In this document: positions 34,002 to 42,723 of the stretch, in pieces
Numbering within the stretch: the stretch's first letter is position 1
How the letters are laid out: each line of letters begins with the position of its first letter
Assembly: GCA_016719395.1 (NCBI GenBank)
Contig: JADJZF010000010.1
Location: 1 to 64,000, forward strand
DNA from: Candidatus Amarobacter glycogenicus
GTDB taxonomy: Bacteria; Chloroflexota; Dehalococcoidia; Tepidiformales; Tepidiformaceae
Length of the DNA: 64,000 nt
Reading direction: 5' to 3'
Notes under the pieces: generated by a model
What the model was told of the DNA's origin: nothing
Databases searched by the model: none
What the model saw: only the letters and a program-made list of their open reading frames with translations
Made by a program: the position numbers and the translations under genes

Positions 34002-34231
34002 CACGATCTTCTCGGGTCACGGAAGCGCGGACGGATCTTGCGAAGGTTCGCGTATCGTTCCTGGACGCTCTTCACCGGTTCGACAAGGCGCACCGCGGGT
34101 CCGTCGATGTCGCTGCAGCGAAAGTCCAGGAGCAGCCGTTGGCCCACGGTGACGAATCTCAGGACGATGACTTCGTGGCTCCGGATCGTCGAGGCGATCT
34201 CGCCGAGGTCGATGTTGTAATCGTTATCCAC
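34001..34231 (-). CDS. N-terminal fragment of the same conserved hypothetical protein
   Basis: GTG 34231 gives 76 residues (DNDYNIDLGEIASTIRSHEV, VGQRLLLDFRCSDIDGP, SVQERYANLRKIRPRF) that end in RDPRRS at a TGA. A single missing base in the CCC run at 34014-34016 (GGG on the plus strand) would explain the premature stop. TACACT lies 8 nt before the GTG with no Shine-Dalgarno. The protein is soluble and has no recognised catalytic motif. Confidence 0.65.
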   Translation of the reverse strand: MDNDYNIDLGEIASTIRSHEVIVLRFVTVGQRLLLDFRCSDIDGPAVRLVEPVKSVQERYANLRKIRPRFRDPRRS

Positions 34232-34239
34232 CGTACGGC

Positions 34240-34245
34240 AGTGTA
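34240..34245 (-). promoter_or_regulatory. -10-like TACACT for the gene at 34231
   Basis: The hexamer ends 8 nt before GTG 34231 on the minus strand, a leaderless arrangement. Confidence 0.5.
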
Positions 34246-34334
34246 CGGTGCGAGCGCCCGCCCGGCCACCGTCTCGCCTCTCAAAACACCCAACTGTCAC
34301 CAAGAGCACAGCCACTCTGCCGATTACTTCAGTG

Positions 34335-34751
34335 ATGGCGCTCTTCGGCAGGTCGACGGCACACCGGAAGGTGGAACGGCTCATTCGCGACGGTGTGGGA
34401 GTCCGCGAAGCATGCTGGCCCATCGATGCGGCAGGCTCTGGGACGGCCGATGCGCTCGTCGACGATGTCATTGGTTGGGTGCGCTCGTCCATGGGCGCCA
34501 TGCGCCGCCCGTACGGTATCGACCACGTCGCGCTCGCGCTCGCAGCCCGCGATGAAGGCGGGCGGGTCGTCTGCAGCAACAGCCTCGGTGTCTTGCGGCC
34601 CGGGAGCTTCTACGCCGATGAGGGCGCCGAGCAGGTCCGGGCTTTCCTTGGCGATGCCAGCCGCGCGATGCACGGCCGGCCTGGCGAAATGGTCGGCGCG
34701 CTCCTGAGCCTGGGCGACATCGCCTTCGAACTCAACGCCCGTGCCGCCTGA
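34335..34751 (+). CDS. Hypothetical protein, 138 residues
   Basis: The frame from ATG 34335 begins ALFGRSTAHRKVERLIRDGV and encodes a soluble protein with no signal peptide, membrane helix or motif I recognise. It contains GIDHVALALAARDEGGRVVCSNSLGVLRPGSF and ends HGRPGEMVGALLSLGDIAFELN. The frame is also open upstream to 34248, but that part is Arg/Thr-rich and non-natural. It is divergent from the frameshifted conserved gene and 43 bp before the next plus-strand gene. Confidence 0.55.
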   Translation: MALFGRSTAHRKVERLIRDGVGVREACWPIDAAGSGTADALVDDVIGWVRSSMGAMRRPYGIDHVALALAARDEGGRVVCSNSLGVLRPGSFYADEGAEQVRAFLGDASRAMHGRPGEMVGALLSLGDIAFELNARAA

Positions 34752-34780
34752 CAGGCGGTGATCGTTGCGCCACGAATCGG

Positions 34781-34786
34781 TACACT
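34781..34786 (+). promoter_or_regulatory. -10-like TACACT for the gene at 34794
   Basis: TACACT ends 7 nt before ATG 34794 with no Shine-Dalgarno between, as at pyk and the gene at 12927. Confidence 0.5.
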
Positions 34787-34793
34787 CCCACGC

Positions 34794-35120
34794 ATGACCA
34801 GCGTTTCCGATCCCGCACGTGCTCGTGACCGCATCCAGTCGCAGATCGATAGCATCGGCCGCCTGCGCGGCAGTGGCCCCAACCCATTTGACTATGATCT
34901 CTGGAACAGCCGGACACTCGAAGTGCTTGGGGCGGTCTACGGGCAGGACTCCGCGGAAATGCACCGGTACATGGCGGAGGCCGGCGAACGCGGACGGCTT
35001 CCCGGCGTGCGGGGCCAGGCCGAGAACATGACCCTCAACATCCACGGCCCCTGGGGCATTCTGAAGCGGCTCGAACGCGCAGAAGCCGTCCTCGCAGACC
35101 TCGTCCGTTCCCTGTCCTGA
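34794..35120 (+). CDS. Hypothetical protein, 108 residues
   Basis: The ATG at 34794 gives a soluble, charged protein (DPARARDRIQSQIDSIGRLR, NPFDYDLWNSRTLEVLGAVYG, MHRYMAEAGERGRLPGVRGQ). It ends with a helix GILKRLERAEAVLADLVRSL. I do not recognise a family; helical content looks high. It appears leaderless (TACACT 7 nt upstream) and ends one base before the stop of the convergent RimI gene. Confidence 0.6.
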   Translation: MTSVSDPARARDRIQSQIDSIGRLRGSGPNPFDYDLWNSRTLEVLGAVYGQDSAEMHRYMAEAGERGRLPGVRGQAENMTLNIHGPWGILKRLERAEAVLADLVRSLS

Positions 35121-35121
35121 T

Positions 35122-35685
35122 TCAGCCGAGACCGGCCGGGATCAGGTCGATCCCCGGGTACTGTTCCTCAATGCCGGCCGCGATCCGCGCGAGACGCCTC
35201 CGGTAAGCCTCGCCCTGGATGTCCTCAGTCGTCATGATCACTGCGTCCTCGCGGTTGTCCGCGTAGTAGCGCTTTCGTGTGCCCACTTCGTAGAAGCCGA
35301 AAGAACGATACAGCCCCCGCGCCGCCTCATTCGAAACCCGCACCTCCAGGGTTGCCATCGTCATGCCATGTTCGATGGCCACGGCCATGAGTCCCGCCAC
35401 CAGGATCCGGCCGAAGCCCTTGCGGCGAGACTCCGGCAACACCGCAACGGTTACAACGTGGGCTTCATCCACCATCAGCCATAGCCCCGCGAACCCGTCG
35501 ATCCGGCCCGTCCCGGCATCCCGCAGGACGATGTACCGGGCCATCCCGTTCTGGGTGAGCTCCCGCTCGAACGCCGTCGCGGGCCATCCCGGAGAGTACG
35601 CGAGCTGTTCAACCGACATCACCTCGGTGGCATCCGCCGGGTGCATCATCGAGAGTGTGGGGGGAAGTTGGCTCACCGGTGCCAT
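35122..35685 (-). CDS. rimI: RimI-like ribosomal protein/N-terminal alanine acetyltransferase
   Basis: The 187-residue GNAT protein has VEQLAYSPGWPATAFERELT near the N-terminus, the acetyl-CoA loop VLPESRRKGFGRILVAGLM (R/Q-x-x-G-x-G/A type, residues ~84-102), and LEVRVSNEAARGLYRSFGFYEVGTRKRYYADNREDAVIM, the classic RimI ending. It acetylates protein N-termini such as bS18. The ATG at 35685 fits the family length, though homologues usually have a slightly shorter N-terminus. It is convergent with the small gene at 34794. Confidence 0.85.
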   Translation of the reverse strand: MAPVSQLPPTLSMMHPADATEVMSVEQLAYSPGWPATAFERELTQNGMARYIVLRDAGTGRIDGFAGLWLMVDEAHVVTVAVLPESRRKGFGRILVAGLMAVAIEHGMTMATLEVRVSNEAARGLYRSFGFYEVGTRKRYYADNREDAVIMTTEDIQGEAYRRRLARIAAGIEEQYPGIDLIPAGLG

Positions 35686-35750
35686 TTTCAGGCTTCACCG
35701 CCGCTGGAAACAGCACTCAGGAATCCTGGCGATGCGCCGATAACCATGAC

Positions 35751-36344
35751 ATGAACGGAGCGCCCATACCGGGCATGCCCGTGGTCGTCGTTCTGCGGAC
35801 ACCCAGACCGGTTCAGTGGCAGGGCGAAGTCGTCGCGGTGCGCGAAACGTCGTTGGCCGTCCGCGTGAAAAATGCCCCCGAGTCCTGGGATCCGAACGGC
35901 CCCTATGTCGTGATTTGCGGTACGCCGGGTTCCCGCCTGACGGCCCAGGCGCATCTCGTCGCGCGGAACGGCGAGGTGACGGCCTTCAAGGTTCTGGGGA
36001 ACTGGAAGCCGCTGGACTTGCGCCGGGACCAGCGCTTCGCCACGGACTTGCGGGTCGAAGTCCGCTCAGTGCTTGGCAGTTCTCGCCAGCAGGGCCGCCT
36101 CATCGATGTCTCGCTCGGCGGGGCAGCGGCCGTCGTTGAGAGTCGCCCCGGCGGCAGCCAGGTCGAGATCGGCATCGCCGCCCAGGGCTACTCCGCCCGT
36201 CTCCTGTGCGACCTGGTCGGTTCCAGCCAGGTGGGTGACGAGACGGTCATTCACCTGCGCTTTAAAGACCTTACGCCGCCGCACCAGGCCTTCGTCCGCA
36301 ACCTCGTCGCCTGGCTGCTCGAAACGGAAGAGCGCGCTTCTTAG
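35751..36344 (+). CDS. PilZ-domain c-di-GMP receptor
   Basis: The 197-residue protein has an N-terminal YcgR-like beta domain (residues ~1-85, GMPVVVVLRTPRPVQWQGEV) and a PilZ domain with RRDQR (91-95) and DVSLGG (119-124), the two motifs that contact c-di-GMP. It ends with FVRNLVAWLLETEE. It is a likely effector for the diguanylate cyclase at 8.7 kb, acting on motility, exopolysaccharide or transcription. ATG 35751 follows GATAAC by 6 nt with no Shine-Dalgarno, a possible further case of the leaderless pattern. Confidence 0.87.
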   Translation: MNGAPIPGMPVVVVLRTPRPVQWQGEVVAVRETSLAVRVKNAPESWDPNGPYVVICGTPGSRLTAQAHLVARNGEVTAFKVLGNWKPLDLRRDQRFATDLRVEVRSVLGSSRQQGRLIDVSLGGAAAVVESRPGGSQVEIGIAAQGYSARLLCDLVGSSQVGDETVIHLRFKDLTPPHQAFVRNLVAWLLETEERAS

Positions 36345-36369
36345 TCTCCCCCGCCGAGCCACAGGCGAG

Positions 36370-36375
36370 TACCAT
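36370..36375 (+). promoter_or_regulatory. -10-like TACCAT for the DUF4838 gene
   Basis: TACCAT ends 8 nt before GTG 36384 with no Shine-Dalgarno, consistent with a leaderless mRNA. Confidence 0.4.
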
Positions 36376-36383
36376 GCGCGGCC

Positions 36384-38243
36384 GTGGCACTTCGAGCGTC
36401 CGATTTCGACCCCGGCCAGATCGTGCACGACTCCGACGATGGTGTCCTCGCATTCGCAGCGGCAGAACTCCGCGAACACCTCACCGGAGCGGGCGCCGCA
36501 GGGACGGTGCGCATTAGTCTGGCCACGGGCACTCGCGCTACCGATGGCTTCGTTGTAACCGCCGCGCCGTCCGCCATCGTGATCACCGGGGAATCTCCGC
36601 GCGGGACGCTGAATGGCGCGTACTGGCTCCTCGAAAAGCTCGGCTTCGCCTGGGTGCGGCCGGGCCAGGCGGGCACACGCTTCGTTCCCGGCCTGGCCCT
36701 GGCCGACGGCGAATACCGCGAGAGGCCGTCCTTCCCCCGGCGCACGCTCATCCTGGGGAACGACGCTCTCCACGACGACTGGCGGGACTGGCTTGAGTTC
36801 GCCAGCCGCAATCGCTACAACAGCCTCTTCGTTCACGATACGCCGCCGAGTGTGCTGGACCGCGGCGGCGCCACTCGGCCGTCCACAGCCGAGGGAGTCG
36901 CCAGCGATGGGCGGGGTTGGATGTTCGAACGATGGGACGCTGACGGGGCGGCTATCTGCCGGGAAGCGGCGCGGCGCGGCGTCGCGCTTCAGTTCGGCGG
37001 GCACCACCTCCCGGGCCTCCTCAGTCGCCAGCTCTTCGCCGAACATCCGGACTGGTTCCCCTTCCGCACGGAAGGTCGAGACGCCCGTTACAACCTCTGC
37101 ACATCCAGCCCGGGAGCCATCCGGGAGGTCCGGGCGCGGGCGCGCGAGTTCTTCACGCGCTTCTCGGGCGCCGCTGTCTATCACCTGTGGGCCGACGACA
37201 TCACCGGAGGAGGCTGGTGCTCGTGCGACGACTGTGGACGGCTGTCTCCGTCCGACCAGGCCCTCAGGGCAACGAATGTGCTGGCCGGGGTCCTGGCTGA
37301 AGTCGATCCATCCGCGGTGATCGCTCACCTCGCCTACCACGACACGATCGCGCCACCCAGGGAACCCACCCCCGCGGGCAACGTTACGGCGCTGTACGCG
37401 CCCCGAAACCGGAACTACGCATTTCCGATCGATGACGAGACATGTTCCAGGAATGCTGCGGGGCACTTTGCCGAGCTCCTGGGGCTGCGCGACACCTTCG
37501 CCGCCCGCGCCGAGTCTCTCGCCGTGTTCGAGTACTACAGCGATGCCGTCCTGTTTAAATGGATGGCCCCGCCGAGTCTCCGAGTTCTGCCTGCCGACGC
37601 CCGGGCCTACTGCCGCGCGGGCGTCCACGACTTCGGCAACCTTGCGGTTACGCCTCGCCCCTGGGTCGGTCCGGCGTGGCATGCCTGGTGGTTCGCGCGT
37701 TGCGCGTGGAACGCCGAGGCCGATGCATCGGCCGAACTCGCGGGATTCTGCCGCGCGTCGTTCGGCGAGGATGCGGACACGTTCGTCCGGCTGTACGAAG
37801 ACCTCGACAGTGCCTATCGGTCGCTGCTCGATCTGGGTGAGCTCGAACGCATCCCGCGCCACGACGTGCTCGACTTTTCGGATACGCCGCGTTCGGCCCT
37901 CACCCGCAAAGCCGTCCAGCTTCGGGAAGCCATGAACACGATGAACGGGGCGGTTTCCCACCTCCCGATCGTTCCCGGCGGGCTTGGCAGTGCATTCCGC
38001 CAGGACCTCGCCGTACAGCTCGCTGCCGCAAACCACATCGCCTGCCGCGTGTCCGCCTGGGAGGCAGCCCTCGCTGGCCGCCGGGAAGAGGCCGAAACCG
38101 CGCTCTCACTCGCGCGTTTCCACCTCAGTGCCCTGGGGGACTGGGACCACACGCACACCCCGCCTGGCTACGCGAACCTCTCCCGGGGGATGTTGCGTGC
38201 TGCCGCCTGGCACACGGAGCGAGTTGCGGGCCTCATCGGATAG
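36384..38243 (+). CDS. DUF4838 domain, alpha-glucuronidase-like protein
   Basis: The 619-residue protein has an N-terminal glucuronidase-type domain (HDSDDGVLAFAAAELREHL ... ESPRGTLNGAYWLLEKLGFAW, residues ~12-95) and a central barrel with HLWADDITGGGWCSCDDCG and LSPSDQ (~265-290), as in DUF4838 proteins. A helical C-terminal region follows. The DD in the barrel could provide acidic catalytic residues, but glycosidase activity in this family is mostly inferred. There is no signal peptide, so it is cytoplasmic, unusual for a polysaccharide enzyme. Five cysteines cluster around the barrel loop. Convergent with the CapA gene. Confidence 0.75.
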   Translation: MALRASDFDPGQIVHDSDDGVLAFAAAELREHLTGAGAAGTVRISLATGTRATDGFVVTAAPSAIVITGESPRGTLNGAYWLLEKLGFAWVRPGQAGTRFVPGLALADGEYRERPSFPRRTLILGNDALHDDWRDWLEFASRNRYNSLFVHDTPPSVLDRGGATRPSTAEGVASDGRGWMFERWDADGAAICREAARRGVALQFGGHHLPGLLSRQLFAEHPDWFPFRTEGRDARYNLCTSSPGAIREVRARAREFFTRFSGAAVYHLWADDITGGGWCSCDDCGRLSPSDQALRATNVLAGVLAEVDPSAVIAHLAYHDTIAPPREPTPAGNVTALYAPRNRNYAFPIDDETCSRNAAGHFAELLGLRDTFAARAESLAVFEYYSDAVLFKWMAPPSLRVLPADARAYCRAGVHDFGNLAVTPRPWVGPAWHAWWFARCAWNAEADASAELAGFCRASFGEDADTFVRLYEDLDSAYRSLLDLGELERIPRHDVLDFSDTPRSALTRKAVQLREAMNTMNGAVSHLPIVPGGLGSAFRQDLAVQLAAANHIACRVSAWEAALAGRREEAETALSLARFHLSALGDWDHTHTPPGYANLSRGMLRAAAWHTERVAGLIG

Positions 38244-38252
38244 GGGCGGGCC

Positions 38253-40022
38253 TCACGGCTGCGGCAGGTCCAACGAGGCCTCGATCACATCGGAAATCAC
38301 CTTCAGGCGTGTCTCGCCCGCAACGAAGACCGGTTTGTACTTGTTCTCGATCCGGTAGGGCACCAGGCGCACGGTTGCCAGTCGTTTCCCGTGGAAGGTC
38401 GCTTCGAGCAGGTATCCCTCGGTGTGTTCCGGCGTGTGCGTCTGGTCAAAGATGAAGTTGCCGAGCGCGTAGGCAATGAACGCGTCGTCCCGCACTTCGA
38501 GAGCCTGCACCCAGTGGGCCTGGTTGCCGACGACGAGGTCGGCGCCCGCATCGGCGGCGGCCCGGAGCGCCTTGATGCTTCGGGGGCTGGGTGCGTGGGT
38601 GTCCTCCGTGCCGCTCTGGATCTGCACGACGACCACGTCGACCTCCGCCTTCAGCGCTCGGATGCGTTCCTGGAGCCGGGAAACTCCGAGCAGCGAAGCG
38701 GGCTTGTAGAACGCGGGCTCGGCCGGGAGGTCGGCTTTCTCGTTGGCGTAACTGTCATCCAGCGGCGCGGTCCCCGGCGATGTGGCCGTCGCCTGCAAGT
38801 CCTCCGCCGCGATGTCGTCGAACCCCAGGATGCCGAACTTCAGGCCGTTCACTTCGAGGATGACCGGCGCGAGGGCCTCTTCGAGGTTCCGCCCGCCGCC
38901 TGCGGTCCTGATGCCGGCGGCGCTGAGCCTGGCGATGGACTCCAGCAGTGCCTGGCTCCCGCACGAGCCGCGCCCGCAGTCGAACGCATGGTTGGTGGCG
39001 ACGGTCATCTCGTCGATTCCGGCGAGGGTTAGCGCCTCGATGACCTCCGGCGGCGACGTCAGGTTCGGGTACTCCATGACGATGCACAGGTACGGCTCTC
39101 CCAGCCCCTGGATCGAACCATCGAGCGAGCTCAGCGCCAGGTCTGCTCCCGCGAGGTATTCGCCCACCGGACCGCGCAATGCTGCGGCCCAGTCGCCGGT
39201 CGCTTTGATCGCTGCGAGCGAACAGCGCGACTGGAGCACATCGCCGGTGGCGACAATCCGGGTGACCTCGGGGAGCTTCGCCGCAATCGCCGTCTTGATG
39301 TCGCTGACCTCCGCACGGCCCCGGTCCGTGCGGCCAACAACCTGGATGCGTTCCACCAGGGGCCATTCCTCAGGGTCGCCGGTGCCACGCGCGATGTCAT
39401 TGCCGTCCACTCCCAGTGCAACCATCTGCGGCGCCAGTTCTTCCAGGGGAACGATCGCGAACACCCCTGAGCCCGTCGACATCGCCGTTCTCAGTGCCGC
39501 ATACCCGTCCACTACCGGTGCGAGAAGAGAGCCTTCGCCCAGGCCGTATCGCCCCGGTGTGTCACTTGCAGAAGCGACCACCTGGCGGATCCTGCCGGGT
39601 ATCCCACCGGCCTCTCCCCAGTCGGTGATCTCGCCGCGCCAGATGCGCTCGAGCTGGTCCGAGGTCAGCGTGTCGATACCCGCACCGAGGGCCGCCACGG
39701 GCACGTAGTACCTCACCACCACCGACCCTTCGCCGTTCCCCGAGGCGAACTCGATGTCCGGGACCTTTCCGGCCTCGACCGCCTTCAGTCCCAGCGCGGC
39801 GCCGCCGTGCGGCAAGGGTCCGGCAAAGGTCAGACCTTCCCGCACTTCGGAAGCCGTTGTCGCGCCCGCGAGCGGAGCAACCCGGTCTCCCGTTTGGCCG
39901 TCGGAAATGGTGTCGAAGAGGACGAAGGCAAGGAAGCCCAGGCTTGCCGCCAGGGCGGCCACAGCCACGCAGAACCACGGTAGCCATGAGCTTCGCCGGT
40001 GTGCCACGGGCTCGCGCGTCAT
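38253..40022 (-). CDS. Fusion of PBP-like (PstS-type) domain and CapA-type phosphoesterase
   Basis: The 589-residue membrane-anchored protein has one N-terminal helix (residues ~14-38), then a region resembling phosphate-binding PBP proteins (LTSDQLERIWRGEITDWGEAGGIPGRI, residues ~118-145) to about 245. The rest is a CapA/PgsA calcineurin-like domain (VATGDVLQSR, ATNHAFDCG, GILGFDD, VVVQIQSGTEDTHAPSP, LVVGNQAHWVQALEV, YALGNFIFDQ). In CapA the histidines and Asp bind metals and act in poly-gamma-glutamate or other envelope polymer handling. GTE replaces the usual GxE-Y/H motif. Most CapA proteins lack the PBP part, so the fusion is unusual. Confidence 0.82.
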   Translation of the reverse strand: MTREPVAHRRSSWLPWFCVAVAALAASLGFLAFVLFDTISDGQTGDRVAPLAGATTASEVREGLTFAGPLPHGGAALGLKAVEAGKVPDIEFASGNGEGSVVVRYYVPVAALGAGIDTLTSDQLERIWRGEITDWGEAGGIPGRIRQVVASASDTPGRYGLGEGSLLAPVVDGYAALRTAMSTGSGVFAIVPLEELAPQMVALGVDGNDIARGTGDPEEWPLVERIQVVGRTDRGRAEVSDIKTAIAAKLPEVTRIVATGDVLQSRCSLAAIKATGDWAAALRGPVGEYLAGADLALSSLDGSIQGLGEPYLCIVMEYPNLTSPPEVIEALTLAGIDEMTVATNHAFDCGRGSCGSQALLESIARLSAAGIRTAGGGRNLEEALAPVILEVNGLKFGILGFDDIAAEDLQATATSPGTAPLDDSYANEKADLPAEPAFYKPASLLGVSRLQERIRALKAEVDVVVVQIQSGTEDTHAPSPRSIKALRAAADAGADLVVGNQAHWVQALEVRDDAFIAYALGNFIFDQTHTPEHTEGYLLEATFHGKRLATVRLVPYRIENKYKPVFVAGETRLKVISDVIEASLDLPQP

Positions 40023-40101
40023 CTGGCAGATACTCGCCGCGACCGGCCATCGTGGTCAAACCCCGGGAATGCCGCGGTTCAGGCAGGGGGGCACGGCTGC
40101 C

Positions 40102-40974
40102 TCAGCTTGCTTTCGCGTACCACTTGTCGGGCGTGCCGCTCGCGCTCTCGATGAAACTGAACGCCTTCGCCAGCACGCGGTCGATACCGCCGCAGGCGGT
40201 TTCGACCTGTTCCAGTTCCGTCGAGAGCACGGGGACTTCGCCGATATCCATGTCGTAGCCGCAGAACAGGCCGTAGTGGAGCATCAGCTGGTTGGATTGG
40301 GAGACCACGCCGGCGAGTCCGTCCGCAGCGGCTGTGAGCGAACCATCATGGTGGCAACGGACCGCGTCAACGAGGTGCCCCGGGAACTTCCAGCGCTCGC
40401 CCAGCGCCTGGCCGATCTCGTCGTGCTGATAGCCCGTCGTCTCGAATTCGGCGTCATGGAGAGGGAGGTCGCCGCTGCGAGCGATGGCCACCGCCCTGGC
40501 GAACTCCTGCGGCATCACCTGCCGCAGCACAAGCCGTCCGATGTCATGGAGAATCCCGGCCGTGAATGCGTCTTCCGGCTTCGCGCCGAGCGTCTTCCGG
40601 GCGAGCGCCTCGGAGGCGACCGCCACGGCCACGCTGTGGCCCCAAAAGAGGTCAAGGTCGAATCCGTCATCGACCCCGTTCCGCTTGAATGCGTTCATCA
40701 TGCTCGCACCCACCGAGACCTGGCGCACCTGTTTGAAACCCAGCATGACCACGGCTTCGCGGACCGTACTGATCCGCCGGGCGAAGCCGTAATACGCCGA
40801 GTTGCTGATGCGAATCAGCTTCGCGGTCAGCGCCTGGTCCGTCGCGAGGACCCCGGCGAGGTCCATCGCGCTTGTCTTGTCGTCTTCGGCCATGCTCATC
40901 ACTTTGGCGGCCACAGCCGGAAGTGGCGGGAGATCGTCGACACGGTTCAGCAGTTCGGAAGCGTCCTTGCCCAT
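40102..40974 (-). CDS. HDOD-domain signalling protein, second copy
   Basis: ATG 40974 gives 290 residues. The HDOD core (LPPLPAVAAKVMSMAEDDKTSA, TDQALTAKLIRISNSAYYG, REAVVMLGFKQVRQVSV, AGILHDIGRLVL) is close to that of the gene at 9.65 kb, but here HDIGR replaces HDVGK. A later C-terminal region (LNRVDD to IESASGTPDKWYAK) is distinct. Likely a scaffold in cyclic-dinucleotide or motility signalling. Unlike its paralogue it is not next to a GGDEF gene. The in-frame extension to 41061 is unsupported. Confidence 0.88.
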   Translation of the reverse strand: MGKDASELLNRVDDLPPLPAVAAKVMSMAEDDKTSAMDLAGVLATDQALTAKLIRISNSAYYGFARRISTVREAVVMLGFKQVRQVSVGASMMNAFKRNGVDDGFDLDLFWGHSVAVAVASEALARKTLGAKPEDAFTAGILHDIGRLVLRQVMPQEFARAVAIARSGDLPLHDAEFETTGYQHDEIGQALGERWKFPGHLVDAVRCHHDGSLTAAADGLAGVVSQSNQLMLHYGLFCGYDMDIGEVPVLSTELEQVETACGGIDRVLAKAFSFIESASGTPDKWYAKAS

Positions 40975-41147
40975 CGCTAACTCTTTCGGCGTATTCGGGA
41001 CCGCTCTGAACCCGTGACTTCGCGTGTCCGGCGCGGGAATCAGGGGAAACCCGTGTCCCACCGTCGCCTTCAGCGCCCAGCTTCACGTTTCTTGTCTCTC
41101 GTCGTCCGCCGGAGCAAACTCGGCGTCACCAAACCGAGGGTAGCCCC

Positions 41148-42719
41148 GTGCCCAACGAAGTCCGTATCGATAGCCTCGCAGATGTGACTCGCGGCCACGC
41201 CATGACGATCGGTGAAAGGATCGCCCTCGTCTGCGATGGCCGCGAAACGACCTTCGCCGAACTCGACCGGCGTGCCAGCAGAGTCGCAAACGGCCTCATC
41301 GCTGCCGGGATCGGACCACAGGCGCGTATCGGCTACCTGGACAAGAACTCCGACAGGTTCTTCGAAGTGCTGTTCGGTGCGGCCAAAGCGAACGACGTCA
41401 TGGTCGCCGTGAACTGGCGGCTGGCGCCCCCCGAAATCGCCTTCGTACTCAACGACGCCAGGGCCGAGGTCCTGTTCGTCGGCAAGGAGTTCTTCCCAGT
41501 CCTCGAGGACCTGCTCCCCGACCTCAAGGACGTCCGCAAAGTGATCGCGCTCGATGCGCCCCACACCGGCTGGGAGGAGTACGAGGCCTGGCGCGACGCT
41601 CAGCCGGAAACAGACCCGCAGATCCCGGTCGACCTTTCAGACGTCGCCGTCCAGATGTACACGAGCGGCACGACGGGACACCCGAAAGGCGCCCAACTCA
41701 CCCACGAAAACTTCCTTACCTTGCTCCCGGCGGCGACCAACGAGTGGGGCGCCCGGTGGACCATCGACGATGTCAACCTCGTCTGCATGCCGCTCTTCCA
41801 CATCGCCGGCAGCGGCTGGGGTGTGCTCGGACTGTATGCAGGTGCCCGGTCTGTCGTCGTTCGCGACATCATCCCGACCGAGATCCTCAAGGTGATCCCA
41901 GAACACCGGATCACCCGGGCGATCTTCGTGCCGGCCGTGCTCCTGTTCCTGGTCCAGACCCCGGGCGCCCAGGAGACCGACTTCTCCAGCCTGAACCTCA
42001 TCGCCTATGGCGCATCACCGATCCCGCTCGACCTCCTCCGTGCAGCGATCGCCACCTTCAAGTGCGATTTCGCCCAGGTCTACGGCCTCACCGAAACGAC
42101 CGGCGCCGTCACCTACCTGCCTCCCGAGGACCATGACCCGGACGGCAACGCCCGGATGCGGTCCTGCGGCCGCCCGATGGGCGGCATCACGGTCCGGGTC
42201 GTCGATGGCAACGGCCGTGATCTTCCCCCCGGCGAAGTCGGCGAAATCATCGTGAAGACGAAGCAGAACATGAAGGGCTACTGGAACCTCCCGGATGAGA
42301 CCGCGAAGGCCATGAAGGGGGATTGGTTCTACACCGGAGATGCCGGCTACCTCGATTCCGATGGCTACCTGTACATCCACGACAGGGTGAAGGACATGAT
42401 CGTCTCCGGCGGCGAAAACGTGTATCCAGCGGAGGTAGAGTCCGCGCTCTTCGGGCACCCCGCCATCGCTGATGTCGCGGTCATCGGTGTCCCCGATGAC
42501 AAGTGGGGAGAGGCCGTGAAGGCCATCGTCGTGCTCAAGCCTGGCGCGGAGGCCGACGCGGCCGGGATCATCGCCTTCGCCCGGGAGCGTATTGCCGCCT
42601 ACAAGGCGCCCAGGTCCGTCGACTTCGTAGAGGCGCTGCCCCGCAATCCCTCCGGCAAGATCCTCAAACGCGAACTGCGCGACCCCTACTGGCACGGGCG
42701 CGCCCGCCAGGTGAACTGA
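41148..42719 (+). CDS. Long-chain acyl-CoA ligase (AMP-forming, FadD-like)
   Basis: The 523-residue adenylate-forming enzyme has the P-loop MYTSGTTGHPKGAQLTHENF (residues ~170-187), YGLTETTGAV (A5 motif), GEIIVKTKQNMKGYWN, WFYTGDAGYLDSDGYLYIHDR (A7/A8, hinge) and a C-terminal PRNPSGKILKRELR, whose Lys takes part in adenylation. It activates a fatty acid with ATP and forms the acyl-CoA that feeds the dehydrogenases of the window. GTG 41148 is the start. Its last 86 bases are duplicated 4 kb downstream; the gene is complete. Confidence 0.95.
   Translation: MPNEVRIDSLADVTRGHAMTIGERIALVCDGRETTFAELDRRASRVANGLIAAGIGPQARIGYLDKNSDRFFEVLFGAAKANDVMVAVNWRLAPPEIAFVLNDARAEVLFVGKEFFPVLEDLLPDLKDVRKVIALDAPHTGWEEYEAWRDAQPETDPQIPVDLSDVAVQMYTSGTTGHPKGAQLTHENFLTLLPAATNEWGARWTIDDVNLVCMPLFHIAGSGWGVLGLYAGARSVVVRDIIPTEILKVIPEHRITRAIFVPAVLLFLVQTPGAQETDFSSLNLIAYGASPIPLDLLRAAIATFKCDFAQVYGLTETTGAVTYLPPEDHDPDGNARMRSCGRPMGGITVRVVDGNGRDLPPGEVGEIIVKTKQNMKGYWNLPDETAKAMKGDWFYTGDAGYLDSDGYLYIHDRVKDMIVSGGENVYPAEVESALFGHPAIADVAVIGVPDDKWGEAVKAIVVLKPGAEADAAGIIAFARERIAAYKAPRSVDFVEALPRNPSGKILKRELRDPYWHGRARQVN
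42634..42719 (+). repeat. 86-bp direct repeat, copy A (3' end of the ligase gene)
   Basis: This copy covers the last 28 codons of the ligase, including its TGA. The identical segment at 46661-46746 differs at one base only (A42668 vs G46695). Identity ends abruptly on both sides. The repeats are 4027 bp apart. Confidence 0.92.
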
Positions 42720-42723
42720 GGTG

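Noticed and set aside
36066..38036. 656-residue minus-strand open frame
   Set aside because: It is antisense to the PilZ and DUF4838 genes and has no recognisable protein features.
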